This document shows, piece after piece, positions 34,870-52,930 of a DNA stretch of 64,000 nucleotides. Under the pieces are notes generated by a model. That model searched no databases. It had not been told where the DNA came from and worked only from the letters and a program-made list of their open reading frames with translations. Position numbers and translations under genes: made by a program. The stretch comes from Stutzerimonas xanthomarina. GTDB taxonomy: Bacteria; Pseudomonadota; Gammaproteobacteria; Pseudomonadales; Pseudomonadaceae. Location: positions 62,001 to 126,000 of the forward strand of contig NZ_RHQM01000008.1 of the NCBI RefSeq assembly GCF_003935375.1, in the 5' to 3' direction. Position 1 is the first letter of the stretch; each line of letters starts with the position of its first letter.

Positions 34870-35031
34870 TGTCGCTGAAAGTCGAAGGGGTTCCGCATGC
34901 ACACACGCTATTTCAGGCTATAAGCAGAATCAGAGGCGATGGGAGGAGATTTTTAGCGCGTCGAGGAAGCACAGGCGCCGCTCGTGCAGCGCCTAGGGAA
35001 TCCTTATGGTTTTTGGTGGTGATCGTATGAC

Positions 35032-35535
35032 TCAGCGGCGCTGGTAGGGAGAACCTGTTACCGGCGACAAGTCGAATGTGCCCTTCTCGACGAAGCGCTG
35101 GGTGCCGAACAGGCCGCCGGCAAGCTTGCCACGCAACACGTAGGGCACTTCGTCAAGCCCGATGTGTTCCGTCAGTCCCAGTGCCTGGCGCGCGGCCGAG
35201 AAGGCGGAAATGGTCACCGGCACGCTGAGTACGCTCTCGCCAAAACGCGGCACCGTACCGCGCTGGTCGCTGACGCCGCTGGCCAGCCGGCGACCGTTGA
35301 CCTCAAGGTCCAGCGCGACGCCGTTGTAGTCGATGGCGCCGTCGTTGGGGTTCTGCAGGCGCAGCTTGACCATGAAGCGCACCTCCAGCCCTTCGCCTTG
35401 CAGCGGCTGGATGCCGGCGACCTGAACATTGAGCGGGTCGCGCGGTGAAAATGCCGCGCAGGCGCCCAGCGCCGAGGCAAGCAAGGTGATCAGCAGCAGG
35501 CGCAGTGGTCGGTGAAACGTGGGGAATATGTGCAC
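35032..35535 (-). CDS. LEA14-like (WHy domain) lipoprotein
   Basis: A 167-aa protein with a lipoprotein signal (ASALGAC lipobox) followed by an LEA_2/WHy-type domain (VRFMVKLRLQNPNDGAIDYNGVALDLEVNGRRLASGVS). Such proteins are linked to envelope stress or desiccation tolerance, with no defined biochemical role. The start is GTG 35535, directly abutting the slipin stop, with AGGAAA as ribosome site inside the slipin gene, so it is translated with slipin and NfeD. Confidence 0.85.
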   Translation of the reverse strand: MHIFPTFHRPLRLLLITLLASALGACAAFSPRDPLNVQVAGIQPLQGEGLEVRFMVKLRLQNPNDGAIDYNGVALDLEVNGRRLASGVSDQRGTVPRFGESVLSVPVTISAFSAARQALGLTEHIGLDEVPYVLRGKLAGGLFGTQRFVEKGTFDLSPVTGSPYQRR

Positions 35536-36294
35536 TCAGGGTTTCCTGTCGAGGTTCTTGATCCCCTGCAGCAGCTCGATGGGCAGCGGGAAGACGATGG
35601 TAGAGCTCTTGTCACCGGCGATGTTGCTCAGTGTCTGCATGTAGCGCAGCTGCATGGCGCCCGATTGCCGGCCAAGCATCTCGGCGGCCTGCATGAGTTT
35701 CTCCGACGCCTGCAGTTCGCCCTCCGCATGAATGACCTTCGCCCGCCGCTCGCGTTCCGCCTCGGCCTGCCGGGCGATGGCGCGGATCATCGATTCATCA
35801 AGGTCGACGTGCTTGATCTCGACGTTGGCCACCTTGATCCCCCAGGCGTCGGTCTGCGCATCCAGTACCTGCTGGATATCGCTGTTGAGCCGCTCGCGCT
35901 CGGCCAGCATGTCGTCCAGTTCGTGCTTGCCGAGCACCGCACGCAGGGTGGTTTGCGCCAGCTGGCTGGTCGCCGAGTGGTAGTCCTCGACCTGGATGAT
36001 CGCCTTTTGCGCATCCAGCACGCGGTAATACACCACCGCGTTGACCTTCACCGAGACGTTATCGCGGGAGATCACGTCCTGGGTCGGCACGTCGAGTACC
36101 AGTGTGCGCAGATCGACCCGTACCATCTGCTGGATGCCAGGAATCACCAGGATCAACCCTGGTCCCTTGACCTTCCAGAAGCGGCCTAGCATGAACACCA
36201 CGCCGCGCTCGTATTCGCGCAGGATGCGAAAGGTCGACGCCAGCAGGCCGAACAGCAGCACCAGCAACACCAGAAAACTCATTTCATAGCCCAT
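35536..36294 (-). CDS. Slipin, SPFH/band-7 membrane protein
   Basis: A 252-aa stomatin-like protein. One N-terminal membrane helix ([16 protein letters not shown]) precedes the SPFH domain ([22 protein letters not shown]) and a charged coiled coil ([24 protein letters not shown]). Slipins pair with NfeD proteases in detergent-resistant membrane platforms. Its start overlaps the nfeD end by 11 bp, supporting that partnership. Confidence 0.92.
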   Translation of the reverse strand: MGYEMSFLVLLVLLFGLLASTFRILREYERGVVFMLGRFWKVKGPGLILVIPGIQQMVRVDLRTLVLDVPTQDVISRDNVSVKVNAVVYYRVLDAQKAIIQVEDYHSATSQLAQTTLRAVLGKHELDDMLAERERLNSDIQQVLDAQTDAWGIKVANVEIKHVDLDESMIRAIARQAEAERERRAKVIHAEGELQASEKLMQAAEMLGRQSGAMQLRYMQTLSNIAGDKSSTIVFPLPIELLQGIKNLDRKP

Positions 36295-37663
36295 GGTTCA
36301 GCTCCTCTCGATGGGTGGATGGCTGTGCGGTGACCTCCAGTTGCAGGCCGTGTCGGGCGATCACCCGTACTTGCTGGCCGACCTGCAGCGGTAAGGCGCT
36401 GTGCACCTGCCAGTTCTCGCCCTGCAGGTGCAGCCAGCCACTGTGGGAATCCTGTACCGAGACCGAGGTGATCTGCGCGAGGCTGCCGATCAGCTCGCTG
36501 TCTCCGCCGACCAGGCGCTGCCGTCGCGCCTTCAGCGCCATGGCGACGATGCCGAACACCAGCAGTGCGCTGACCATGCCCAGCGGCACGATCAGGCTCA
36601 GCGGAATGCCGAAACCCGGCACCTCGGTATCGATGAGGATCACCGCGCCAGCGACGAACGCGGCCACGCCTCCGATGCCGAGCACGCCGAAGCTCGGCAG
36701 GAACGCTTCGGCGACCATGAAAGCGATGCCGAGCAGGATCAGCGCCACGCCGGCGTAGTTCACCGGCAGCAGCTGCAGCGAATACAGCGCCAGGATCAGA
36801 CAGATGCCGCCGAGCACGCCGCCGGCGCCGATGCCGGGGTTGGAGAATTCGAGGATCAGCCCGTAGATGCCGATCATCATCAGGATCAGCGCCACGCTGG
36901 GGTTGGTGATCACCGCCAGCAGGCGCACCCGCCAGTCGGGTGCGTGCTCGATGAGTGGGGCTTCGGCGGTGCTTAGCGTGGCGTCACCCTCGACGGTGGC
37001 GAGGGTTGTGCCGTCGAGCTGGCGCAGCAGGTCGGCAACGTCGCGCGCCAGGTAGTCGATCACCTTCTGTTCCAGCGCTTCGCTCGCCGACAGGCTGACC
37101 GCCTCGCGCACGGCCTGCTCGGCCCATTCGGCATTGCGTCCGCGCAACTGGGCGAGGCCGCGGATATAGGCGGCGGCGTCGTTGACCTGTTTGCGGCTCA
37201 TGGCGTCGCCGGGGGGCTTGGATGGCTCGTCCTGCTCGCCTTGCGGCTGCTTGGGCGGCGCACTGGGCATGCCACCGATCTGCACCGGCGTCGCCGCGCC
37301 AAGGTTGGTGCCCGGCGCCATCGCCGCGACATGGCTGGCGTAGAGCATGTAGGTGCCGGCGCTGGCCGCCCGGGCGCCACTGGGGGTGACGTAGGTGGCG
37401 ACTGGGATCGGGCTGGCGAGGATCGCCTTGATGATCGCGCGCATCGACGTGTCCAGCCCGCCGGGGGTGTCCAATTCCAGCACTACCAGCTGTGCCCCCT
37501 CGTCACGGGCATGTTCGAGGCCGCGCAGCAGGTAGTCGGCGCTGGCCGGGCCGATGGGACCGTCGACCCGCAGCAGCGTGACCGGCGCCGCAGCCAGTGC
37601 GGGGCCAGCCAGCAACAGCAGCAAGGCCAGCGACCAGCGCAGCAGGCGCATGGAGCGGAGCAT
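36284..37663 (-). CDS. NfeD-family membrane serine protease
   Basis: A 459-aa long-form NfeD. After the signal segment comes a ClpP-like protease domain with the catalytic Ser in [16 protein letters not shown], then about five membrane helices (residues about 235-370) and a C-terminal OB-fold domain ([28 protein letters not shown]). It is expected to cleave the C-terminus of its slipin partner. ATG 37663 with GAGGAG upstream is preferred to 37681. It is the first gene of nfeD-slipin-LEA14. Confidence 0.9.
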   Translation of the reverse strand: MLRSMRLLRWSLALLLLLAGPALAAAPVTLLRVDGPIGPASADYLLRGLEHARDEGAQLVVLELDTPGGLDTSMRAIIKAILASPIPVATYVTPSGARAASAGTYMLYASHVAAMAPGTNLGAATPVQIGGMPSAPPKQPQGEQDEPSKPPGDAMSRKQVNDAAAYIRGLAQLRGRNAEWAEQAVREAVSLSASEALEQKVIDYLARDVADLLRQLDGTTLATVEGDATLSTAEAPLIEHAPDWRVRLLAVITNPSVALILMMIGIYGLILEFSNPGIGAGGVLGGICLILALYSLQLLPVNYAGVALILLGIAFMVAEAFLPSFGVLGIGGVAAFVAGAVILIDTEVPGFGIPLSLIVPLGMVSALLVFGIVAMALKARRQRLVGGDSELIGSLAQITSVSVQDSHSGWLHLQGENWQVHSALPLQVGQQVRVIARHGLQLEVTAQPSTHREELNHGL

Positions 37664-37841
37664 GGCGCTCTCCTCGGGCAATGCAGGATACTGCCGGTCA
37701 TTTCAGCGTAGACGACGGCTGCTCGCGCGCCGATTGCTGCGCGAGTGTGTCGCGGTGCGGCGCAATCGCTGAACTCTGCTCGGTGTTAACACCTCACAGG
37801 TGCAGAGGGATGGTTGTCCGTCGCCTGCAGAACGAGGAGAT

Positions 37842-38072
37842 ATGCCGATGATTCCTTGCCCCGACAAGCGCTCCGCGCCCGCACCGCGCAGCAAGACCGT
37901 GGGGAAGATGATGGGCGCCGTGCGCTGGATCGGCTTCGCCGCCTGCTCGCTGGCGGCCGTCGGCTATGCCGCCATCGGCAACTACAACATGACCGGTGCG
38001 ATGCTGGCGCTGGCCGTGCTGTCCTGGCTCAACATCCGTCGCAAGCGTTCGCCGCGGCCGCCTGAGCGCTAG
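37842..38072 (+). CDS. Small membrane protein, hypothetical
   Basis: A 76-aa protein with a good ribosome site (GAGGAGAT) before ATG 37842. It has a basic N-terminus and two hydrophobic segments (MGAVRWIGFAACSLAAVGYAAIG; MTGAMLALAVLSWLNI), ending in a basic tail. I do not recognise a family. It is divergent from nfeD and overlaps the end of the convergent SDR gene by 4 bp. Confidence 0.65.
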   Translation: MPMIPCPDKRSAPAPRSKTVGKMMGAVRWIGFAACSLAAVGYAAIGNYNMTGAMLALAVLSWLNIRRKRSPRPPER

Positions 38073-39061
38073 CGTCGGCCTCGGCCCAATGCCCAGCCCG
38101 CACCCAGTGCCAGCAGGGCGCCGGCGCCCAGGGCCAGCTTGCCTACATTCGCCGCGCTGATGGTCAGCGCATGTGACTGCGCCTGATCGCCGAAGCGGCC
38201 GTCGGTCGAATGCAGGCCTTCGACTGGCTCGAACAGGTTGTCCGGGCGGTTTTCCGGCACGCGTTCGGGCACCAGCTGGCCGTCCCAGGCTTGCCGCGCG
38301 AGCATGCGATCGAGCAGGCCGGGCATGAACAGCGTGCCGATGATCGCCTTCAGGCTCGCGGTGCCCACCCACAGCTCCCGCGGTGCTTCATGTGCCGCGC
38401 GGAGGATGGCCCGCGCCGCGACTTCCGCTGTGTGGATCGGCGGCACCGGCTGCGCGCGCCAGCCGATCTTGTTGCGTGCCCAGTCGAACTGCGGGGTGTT
38501 GTGTGCCGGCAGCTGAACCATGCTCAGGCGAATGGCGCTGTTGTCGTGGATCAGCTCGCAACGCAGCGAATCGATGAAGCCGCGAATGGCGAACTTGGCG
38601 CCGCAATAGGCCGATTGCAGGGGGATAGCGCGGTAGGCCAGTGCCGAGCCGACCTGGACGATGGTGCCTCTGTTGCGTGGGCGCATGTGGCGCAGCGCAG
38701 TCAGGGTGCCGTGCACGCTGCCGAGGTAGGTCACTTCGGTAACGCGGCGGATTTCCTCGGCGGTCAGGGATGCGAAGGGGCCGAACACTGTCGCCATCGC
38801 TGCGTTCACCCAGACATCGATCGGTCCCAGTTCCGACTCGATGCGGCTGGCTGCGGTATCCAGCGCCTTGGCATCGGCGACATCGGCGGAGATCGCCAGC
38901 ACCGTCGCGCCCAGGGCCTGGAGCTGTTCGCGGGTGTCGCGCAGGCCCTGTTCCCCTCGGGCGATCAGCGCGACCCGGTAGCCGGCAGTGGCAAAGGCCT
39001 CGGCAGTCGCGCGGCCGACGCCCGCGGTTGCGCCGCAGATCACCGCGATTGATTCTGGCAT
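38069..39061 (-). CDS. Short-chain dehydrogenase with C-terminal membrane anchor
   Basis: A 330-aa SDR. The N-terminal 220 residues are a classical domain with CGATAGVGRA, a shifted NAA motif (WVNAAMA), and catalytic VGSALAYR plus YCGAKFA. A proline-rich linker follows, and the C-terminus carries one hydrophobic segment (VGKLALGAGALLALGAGWALGRGRR), a likely membrane anchor. The substrate is unknown. Confidence 0.85.
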   Translation of the reverse strand: MPESIAVICGATAGVGRATAEAFATAGYRVALIARGEQGLRDTREQLQALGATVLAISADVADAKALDTAASRIESELGPIDVWVNAAMATVFGPFASLTAEEIRRVTEVTYLGSVHGTLTALRHMRPRNRGTIVQVGSALAYRAIPLQSAYCGAKFAIRGFIDSLRCELIHDNSAIRLSMVQLPAHNTPQFDWARNKIGWRAQPVPPIHTAEVAARAILRAAHEAPRELWVGTASLKAIIGTLFMPGLLDRMLARQAWDGQLVPERVPENRPDNLFEPVEGLHSTDGRFGDQAQSHALTISAANVGKLALGAGALLALGAGWALGRGRR

Positions 39062-39484
39062 GGTATGTCCTCTGATCGTTGCAGTTGGCGGTTGCGCTCG
39101 GCGGTCCGCAGTCTGCTTAGACGACTCGCGCAGGCGCGGGCGAGTTCGGATGAACCCGAGTGAAATGCCCGGCTATCGACCAATGGCCAATGGCGTCTAC
39201 GCCTTTCGTCTGGGATTGTTAGCAGGCTAAGCGATACGCTCGGCGCCGCCCCTTGGCTCAAAAGGCGAAGCGGCATGACGCAACGATGCCCACGCGAAAG
39301 ACGGGCTGCGTCTTCCCCCTCCGTGCATCTAACCGATGCCCTCGGCGGCTTATCCGGTCGCCCTCGGACTCCAGCCCGCTGCCGCTCGGCAGCGGCGCTT
39401 CGCCAGAGCCTGGAAGGAACCCCTCTGCGCTGTTCCGGTCGATTCAGGTAAGCCGCATATGGCCACACTTACCTGACGGAGACC
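39062..39484. other. Gap without a convincing gene
   Basis: This 423-bp stretch separates the SDR start from the Pmp3-family gene. One perfect hairpin CCGCTGCCG/CGGCAGCGG (39376-39395) is seen. Open frames here have no family resemblance or ribosome site. The promoter for the small Pmp3-like gene must lie at its right end. Confidence 0.45.
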
Positions 39485-39646
39485 ATGATGGACCTCATCC
39501 GCATCATTATCGCGATACTGCTGCCACCGCTTGGCGTGTTCCTCCAGGTAGGGTTCGCCGGCGCGTTCTGGCTCAACATCCTGCTCACCTTGCTCGGCTA
39601 TATCCCCGGCATCATCCACGCGGTCTGGATCATCGCTCGCCGTTGA
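39485..39646 (+). CDS. Pmp3/YqaE-family small membrane protein
   Basis: A 53-aa protein read directly from the DNA. It has two hydrophobic helices with the family signature LLPPLGVFLQVGF and the second-helix pattern LLTLLGYIPGIIHAVWII. GGAGA lies 8 bp upstream of ATG 39485 (a second ATG follows at once). Pmp3 proteins sit in the cytoplasmic membrane and are usually salt- or stress-induced. It would be missed by a length cut-off of 60 codons. Confidence 0.9.
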   Translation: MMDLIRIIIAILLPPLGVFLQVGFAGAFWLNILLTLLGYIPGIIHAVWIIARR

Positions 39647-39833
39647 TGGTCAGCGGCCCGGCTCGACCGGGCTGCTTTTGAACTCCTTCCCCTGGCCGTG
39701 TAGAGTCGCGCTTCCTGCGCTACGGAACCAATCACGCGCGAAACACTCAAGAAAACGCCGCTAACCGAGCGCGATCGCCCGTGGGTGACGCCAGCGCTCA
39801 GCCGCCCGCGCCAGGTATACGGAAAGGAAACCA

Positions 39834-43355
<3,522 letters not shown>

Positions 43356-43356
43356 A

Positions 43357-44175
43357 ATGGGCGACCGTAACGTCGAGATCGAACTCAAGCTGCTGATCGA
43401 GGCGATCTACCTCAAGTACAGCTATGACTTCCGTGACTACTCCGGCGCTTCGCTCAAGCGCCGGGTATTGCTGGCGTTGAAGCAGTTGCAGTGCGAGAGC
43501 ATCTCGGCCTTGCAGCGCAAGATCCTCTATGACCCGCAGGCCTTCATGGACCTGCTGCAGTACCTCACCATCCCGGTCAGCGAGATGTTCCGCGATCCCG
43601 GCTATTTCCGCGCGCTGCGGGAACAGGTGGTGCCGGTGCTGCGCACCTATCCGTCGCTGAAGATCTGGATCGCCGGCTGCAGCACCGGCGAAGAGGTCTA
43701 CTCGATGGCCATCCTGCTCAAGGAAGAGGGGCTGCTCGAGCGCTCGATCATCTACGCCACCGACATCAACCCGCGTTCGCTGGAGCAGGCGCGCCAGGGC
43801 ATCTTTGCCATCGACCACCTGCGCCAGTACACGGCGAACTACCAGCAGGCCGGCGGCACGCGCAGTTTTTCCGACTACTACACCGCGGCGTACGACTCGG
43901 CGATCATGGACAAATCGCTGAAAGAAACGGTTACGTTTGCCGACCATAGCCTGGCCACCGATAGCGTATTTTCCGAAACGCATTTGATCTCCTGCCGCAA
44001 CGTGCTGATCTATTTCAACAAGCCGCTGCAAGACCGCGCCTTCGGTCTGTTCCACGAATCGCTCTGCCACCGCGGATTTCTTGGTCTGGGGAGCAAGGAG
44101 ACGGTCGAGTTCTCCGGCTACGCCGGTTGCTACGAGCCGTTCAACAAATCGGAAAGGATCTTCCGCAAATCATGA
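43357..44175 (+). CDS. CheR-family protein methyltransferase
   Basis: A 272-aa SAM-dependent methyltransferase. The N-terminal helical domain is followed by the catalytic fold with the SAM motif IWIAGCSTGEEVYSMA, YATDINPRSLEQARQG, and the NVLIYFN motif. It starts 1 bp after the kinase stop. No MCP chemoreceptor is encoded nearby, so its target is probably part of this signalling block rather than a flagellar array (inference). Confidence 0.92.
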   Translation: MGDRNVEIELKLLIEAIYLKYSYDFRDYSGASLKRRVLLALKQLQCESISALQRKILYDPQAFMDLLQYLTIPVSEMFRDPGYFRALREQVVPVLRTYPSLKIWIAGCSTGEEVYSMAILLKEEGLLERSIIYATDINPRSLEQARQGIFAIDHLRQYTANYQQAGGTRSFSDYYTAAYDSAIMDKSLKETVTFADHSLATDSVFSETHLISCRNVLIYFNKPLQDRAFGLFHESLCHRGFLGLGSKETVEFSGYAGCYEPFNKSERIFRKS

Positions 44176-44774
44176 GCAGCTCCGCGCAGGCGATCCTGCA
44201 CGCCCGTCGCCAGCCGCCGATAGAGGCCGTGGTGATCGGCGCCTCCGCTGGTGGGCTCGAGGCTCTCGGGATGGTGCTCGAAGGGCTGCCGAGCGGTTTC
44301 CGCTTGCCGATCCTGGTGGTCCAGCACGTGCCGGCCAATGGCCCGACGCATCTGGCCGAGATTTTCGGACGTAGAACCCGGCTACTGGTCAAGGAAGCCG
44401 ACGACAAGGACCAGTTACGCTGCGGAATGCTGTACTTTGCCGCACCCGGCTACCACCTGCTGGTCGAGAGCGACCGCAGCCTGTCCCTGAGCCAGGACGA
44501 TGCGGTGCATTTTTCCCGTCCGTCGATCGACGTGCTGTTCGAATCGGCGGCCGATGCCTGGGGACCGCAGGTTGCGGGTTTCCTGCTGACCGGCGCCAAC
44601 GAGGATGGCGCCGCCGGCCTCGAGGCGATTCACCGCAACGGCGGGTTGACCGTGATTCAGGACCCCGCCGAAGCGGCCGTACCGACCATGCCTCGCGCCG
44701 CTCTGCGACGCTTCGCGCCGGATTACATCTTGCCCCTACGCGACATTCACCGATTGTTGCGAGAACTGGAGTGA
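44172..44774 (+). CDS. CheB-type methylesterase domain protein without receiver
   Basis: A 200-aa protein containing only the CheB esterase fold. Catalytic residues are S25 in IGASAGG, H52 in QHVPANGP and D146 in GANEDGAAG. The usual N-terminal receiver domain is missing, so phosphorylation control would have to come from a partner. ATG 44172 overlaps the CheR stop (ATGA), indicating coupling. Confidence 0.92.
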   Translation: MSSSAQAILHARRQPPIEAVVIGASAGGLEALGMVLEGLPSGFRLPILVVQHVPANGPTHLAEIFGRRTRLLVKEADDKDQLRCGMLYFAAPGYHLLVESDRSLSLSQDDAVHFSRPSIDVLFESAADAWGPQVAGFLLTGANEDGAAGLEAIHRNGGLTVIQDPAEAAVPTMPRAALRRFAPDYILPLRDIHRLLRELE

Positions 44775-44776
44775 CC

Positions 44777-45967
44777 ATGCCCGACCGTACCGACGAGGTA
44801 AATCTACTGATCGTCGATGACCTGCCGGAGAACCTGCTGGCTCTGGACGCGCTGTTGCAGGCGCCCGGCATACGGGTTCATCAGGCCGAATCGGCCGAGC
44901 AGGCGCTGGAGCTGTTGCTGCGGCACGAGTTCGCGCTGGCAATCCTCGACGTGCAGATGCCGGGCATGGATGGTTTCCAGTTGGCCGAGCTGATGCGCGG
45001 CACCGAACGCACCAAGCAGATCCCCATCGTCTTCGTCAGCGCCGCCGGCCGTGAGCTCAACTATGCCTTCAAGGGTTACGAGAGCGGCGCGGTGGATTTC
45101 ATGCAGAAGCCGCTGGATGCCCACGCGGTGCGCAGCAAGGTCAGTGTGTTCGTCGATCTGTATCGCGGGCGCAAGCGCCTGGCGCGCCAACTGGAGGCCC
45201 TGGAACGGAGCCGTCGTGAGCAGGAAGTGCTGCTCGACGAACTGCGCAGCACCCAGGCCGAGCTGGAGGGCGCCGTGCGCATGCGCGATGACTTCATGTC
45301 GATCGTCTCGCACGAGCTGAAAACGCCGCTCAACACCCTGATTCTCGAGGTGCAGCTGCGCAAGCTGCAGCTCAGTCGCAACAACCTCGAGGCCTTCAGC
45401 GAAGAGCGCCTGCTCAACATGGTGGACAAGGACGAGCGGCAGATTCAGAGCCTGATCCGCCTGATCGACGACATGCTCGATGTCTCGCGCATCCGTACCG
45501 GCAAGTTATCGATCCGCCCGAGCCGCACCGACCTCGCGCAGCTGGTGGGCAACGTCGTGGAGAGCTTTGCGGCGCAGATGGAAGCCTGTGGCTGCGAACT
45601 GCGGCTGGAGCGAAACGAGCCGATCATCGGTGTCTGGGACGCCTTCCGTATCGAACAGGTATTGGCCAACCTGCTGACCAATGCCATGCGCTACGGTGCC
45701 GGCAAGCCGGTTCACGTCGGCGTTGCGTCCTGTGCAGACGGCGCCTGCATCGAGGTGCTCGACCACGGCATCGGCATCAGCCCGCAGAGTCTGGAGCGCA
45801 TCTTCTGCCAGTTCGAACGTGCCGAAGGCAGCGAAAGCAGCGCCGGCCTGGGACTGGGTCTGTTCATCGCCGATCAGATCGTCCGTGCGCACAACGGCCG
45901 CATTCAGGTGCAGAGCGAGGAAGGCCAGGGCTCGCTGTTCCGCGTGCTGCTGCCGCTGGGCGAGTAG
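44777..45967 (+). CDS. Response regulator/histidine kinase hybrid (REC-HisKA-HATPase)
   Basis: A 396-aa soluble protein. An N-terminal receiver domain (LLIVDDLPENL, phospho-acceptor D58 in LDVQMPGMDG) is joined by a coiled coil to HisKA (H179 in VSHELKTP) and an HATPase domain (DHGIGIS, GLGLGLFI). ATG 44777 is preferred to GTG 44771 because the ribosome site GGAG (44768-44771) overlaps that GTG. It is the fourth gene of the block and could pass phosphate between the three receivers of the first kinase and its own. Confidence 0.92.
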   Translation: MPDRTDEVNLLIVDDLPENLLALDALLQAPGIRVHQAESAEQALELLLRHEFALAILDVQMPGMDGFQLAELMRGTERTKQIPIVFVSAAGRELNYAFKGYESGAVDFMQKPLDAHAVRSKVSVFVDLYRGRKRLARQLEALERSRREQEVLLDELRSTQAELEGAVRMRDDFMSIVSHELKTPLNTLILEVQLRKLQLSRNNLEAFSEERLLNMVDKDERQIQSLIRLIDDMLDVSRIRTGKLSIRPSRTDLAQLVGNVVESFAAQMEACGCELRLERNEPIIGVWDAFRIEQVLANLLTNAMRYGAGKPVHVGVASCADGACIEVLDHGIGISPQSLERIFCQFERAEGSESSAGLGLGLFIADQIVRAHNGRIQVQSEEGQGSLFRVLLPLGE

Positions 45968-46076
45968 CGGCCGGTACGCTCGCGGGCCTGTAGCGCCGCA
46001 AGAGCGTATCTCCGCCCGAGCGGAGAAGGTGCCTTATCCATCAGCGCCGGCCCCGGCGCGATACTGATTTTCCGCC

Positions 46077-50921
<4,845 letters not shown>

Positions 50922-51049
50922 GGGGGCAGTGACGCAGCGGATGACCGGAAAGTGCGAAAGTCTACGGGCTGCGCCTGCCCAGCGCGAGTACCGCGCAACC
51001 GGTCGGGTGATGAGCGGTGAAGCCGCGTCATCCGCCGGCCATGGTGGCT

Positions 51050-52795
51050 TTAGAACATCAGCTGTGGGCCTGGCTTGTCACCTTCCGGAAACTTCAGGCC
51101 GACCTTGCGCACTTCGCCGGCCTCCATTGCTGCCACGGTCCAGGTCAGCCCGTTCCATTCGATCTGGTCGCCCACCACTGGCCGGCCACCGACCTCTTCG
51201 GCCATGAAGTTGCCGATGGTCTGATTGCCGTCCACATCGCCGAGCTTGAGGCCGTAGAGCGCGGTGATGGCGCTGAGCTGGGCGTCGGCCTCGAGGATGA
51301 AGTCGCCGAAGAAGCGCAGGTCCTGGCCGCGCTTGGGCGCCTGGCTGAACAGCTTGCCGAGGGCCGGCAGATCTTCGTCATGCCCGATCACGCAGAGGAT
51401 GTCGTCCACCTGCAGCCGCGTGCTACCGGACGGATGCAGCAGGTTCTTGCCGCGGAACAGCGCGGCGATGCGCGTGCCGGGTGGCATCTTCAGTTCGCGC
51501 AGGGCGGCGCCGAGGCACCATTTGCTGGCGCTCAGGCGGTAGACGAACATTTCCCACTGGCTGGTGGTGTGCACCTGCAGGCCGGTACGCGAGACCGGCA
51601 TGGGCGACGGCGGTACCTCGACCTTGGCCTTCTTCGCCGCCCAGGCCAGCGTCGAACCCTGCAGCAGCAGCGACACCAGGACGATGAAGAACGCCACGTT
51701 GAAGAACAGCTGGGCGTTTTCCAGCCCGGCCATCAGCGGGAACACCGCAAGAATCACCGGCACCGCGCCGCGCAGGCCGATCCAGGAGATGAACAGGCGC
51801 TCGCGCAGGTGGAAGCTGCGGAACGGCAACAGGCTGACGAACACCGCCAGCGGGCGGGCGAACAGGATCATCCACAGCGACAGCGCCAGTGCCGGCAGGG
51901 CGATGGGCAGCAGTTCACTGGGGGTGAGCAGCAGGCCGAGCACGAGGAACATGCCGATCTGGCTGAGCCAGGCCAGGCCGTCGAACATGTGCAGGATGCC
52001 GTGGCGGTTGCGAATCGGCCGGTTGCCCAGCAGCAGACCGCAGACGTAGATGGCGAGGATGCCGCTGCCGCCGATGGCGCCGGACAGGGCGAAGATCATC
52101 AGGCCACCGGCCACCGCCAGCAGCGGGTAGAGCCCGTCGGCCACCGACAGTCGGTTGATCAGCTGCAGCAGCAGCCAGCCGCCAGCCAATCCGAGCACGG
52201 TGCCGATGCCGAACTGCTGCAGCAGAGTCAGCAGGAAGTCCCAGCCGAAGGTGGTCTGCCCGGCGAGCAGCATGTCAATCAGCGCGACGGTAAGGAACAT
52301 CGCCATCGGGTCGTTGCTGCCCGACTCGATTTCCAGCGTCGAACCGACCCGCTCGTTCAGGCCCTTGCCGTTGAGCAGGTTGAACACCACGGCGGCATCG
52401 GTGGAGCCGACGATCGCGCCGATCAGCAGGCCCTGCAGCAGCGGCAAATCGAACAGCCAGGCTGCGGCCAGCCCGGTAAATCCGGAGGTGATCGCCACGC
52501 CCAGGGTCGCCAGCGAGAACGCCGGTTTCAGGGCCACGCGGAAGGTTGCGGTACGGGTACGCATGCCTCCGTCGAGGAGAATCACCGCCAGCGCCAGGTT
52601 GCTGATGACGAAGGCCAGCTGATAGTCCTCGAAGACGATACCGCCTACGCCATCGACCCCGGCAAGCATGCCGACGCCGAGGAAAATCACCAGGATCGGC
52701 ACGCCGAGACGCGCCGAAAGGGAACTCATCAGGATGCTCGCCGCCACCAACAAGGCACCGATAAAGAACAGGTGGTTGATGTTGCCGACGTCCAA
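51050..52795 (-). CDS. nhaP2: K+/H+ antiporter, NhaP2 (CvrA) type
   Basis: A 581-aa CPA1-family antiporter (E. coli CvrA 578 aa). Twelve or so membrane helices carry the conserved [14 protein letters not shown] and [12 protein letters not shown] motifs, with the ion-binding Asp pair. The cytosolic tail has a TrkA-C domain (about 405-490, [14 protein letters not shown]) and a CorC/HlyC domain at the end ([17 protein letters not shown]). It lies beside mscK on the same strand; both act in osmotic/K+ balance. Confidence 0.93.
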   Translation of the reverse strand: MDVGNINHLFFIGALLVAASILMSSLSARLGVPILVIFLGVGMLAGVDGVGGIVFEDYQLAFVISNLALAVILLDGGMRTRTATFRVALKPAFSLATLGVAITSGFTGLAAAWLFDLPLLQGLLIGAIVGSTDAAVVFNLLNGKGLNERVGSTLEIESGSNDPMAMFLTVALIDMLLAGQTTFGWDFLLTLLQQFGIGTVLGLAGGWLLLQLINRLSVADGLYPLLAVAGGLMIFALSGAIGGSGILAIYVCGLLLGNRPIRNRHGILHMFDGLAWLSQIGMFLVLGLLLTPSELLPIALPALALSLWMILFARPLAVFVSLLPFRSFHLRERLFISWIGLRGAVPVILAVFPLMAGLENAQLFFNVAFFIVLVSLLLQGSTLAWAAKKAKVEVPPSPMPVSRTGLQVHTTSQWEMFVYRLSASKWCLGAALRELKMPPGTRIAALFRGKNLLHPSGSTRLQVDDILCVIGHDEDLPALGKLFSQAPKRGQDLRFFGDFILEADAQLSAITALYGLKLGDVDGNQTIGNFMAEEVGGRPVVGDQIEWNGLTWTVAAMEAGEVRKVGLKFPEGDKPGPQLMF

Positions 52796-52879
52796 ATGAA
52801 GTCTCCGTTAGAGATAGCTGCCGCGTGCCCATGCACGGGATATGCCAGCGATTCTAACCTGATGATTTGACAGCCTGTC

Positions 52880-52906
52880 AAAAAAACGCCCCGCAGGAGC
52901 GGGGCG
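52880..52906 (-). terminator. Intrinsic terminator of the acyl-CoA dehydrogenase gene
   Basis: On the minus strand CGCCCCGC-TCCT-GCGGGGCG (52906-52887) is followed by seven T (52886-52880), 25 bp after the stop codon. Confidence 0.88.
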
Positions 52907-52930
52907 CTGTTACAGCATGTGCGGCACGCT

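Noticed and set aside
44771..44776. GTG 44771 as start of the REC-histidine kinase
   Set aside because: The ribosome site GGAG (44768-44771) overlaps this GTG, so translation should begin at ATG 44777.
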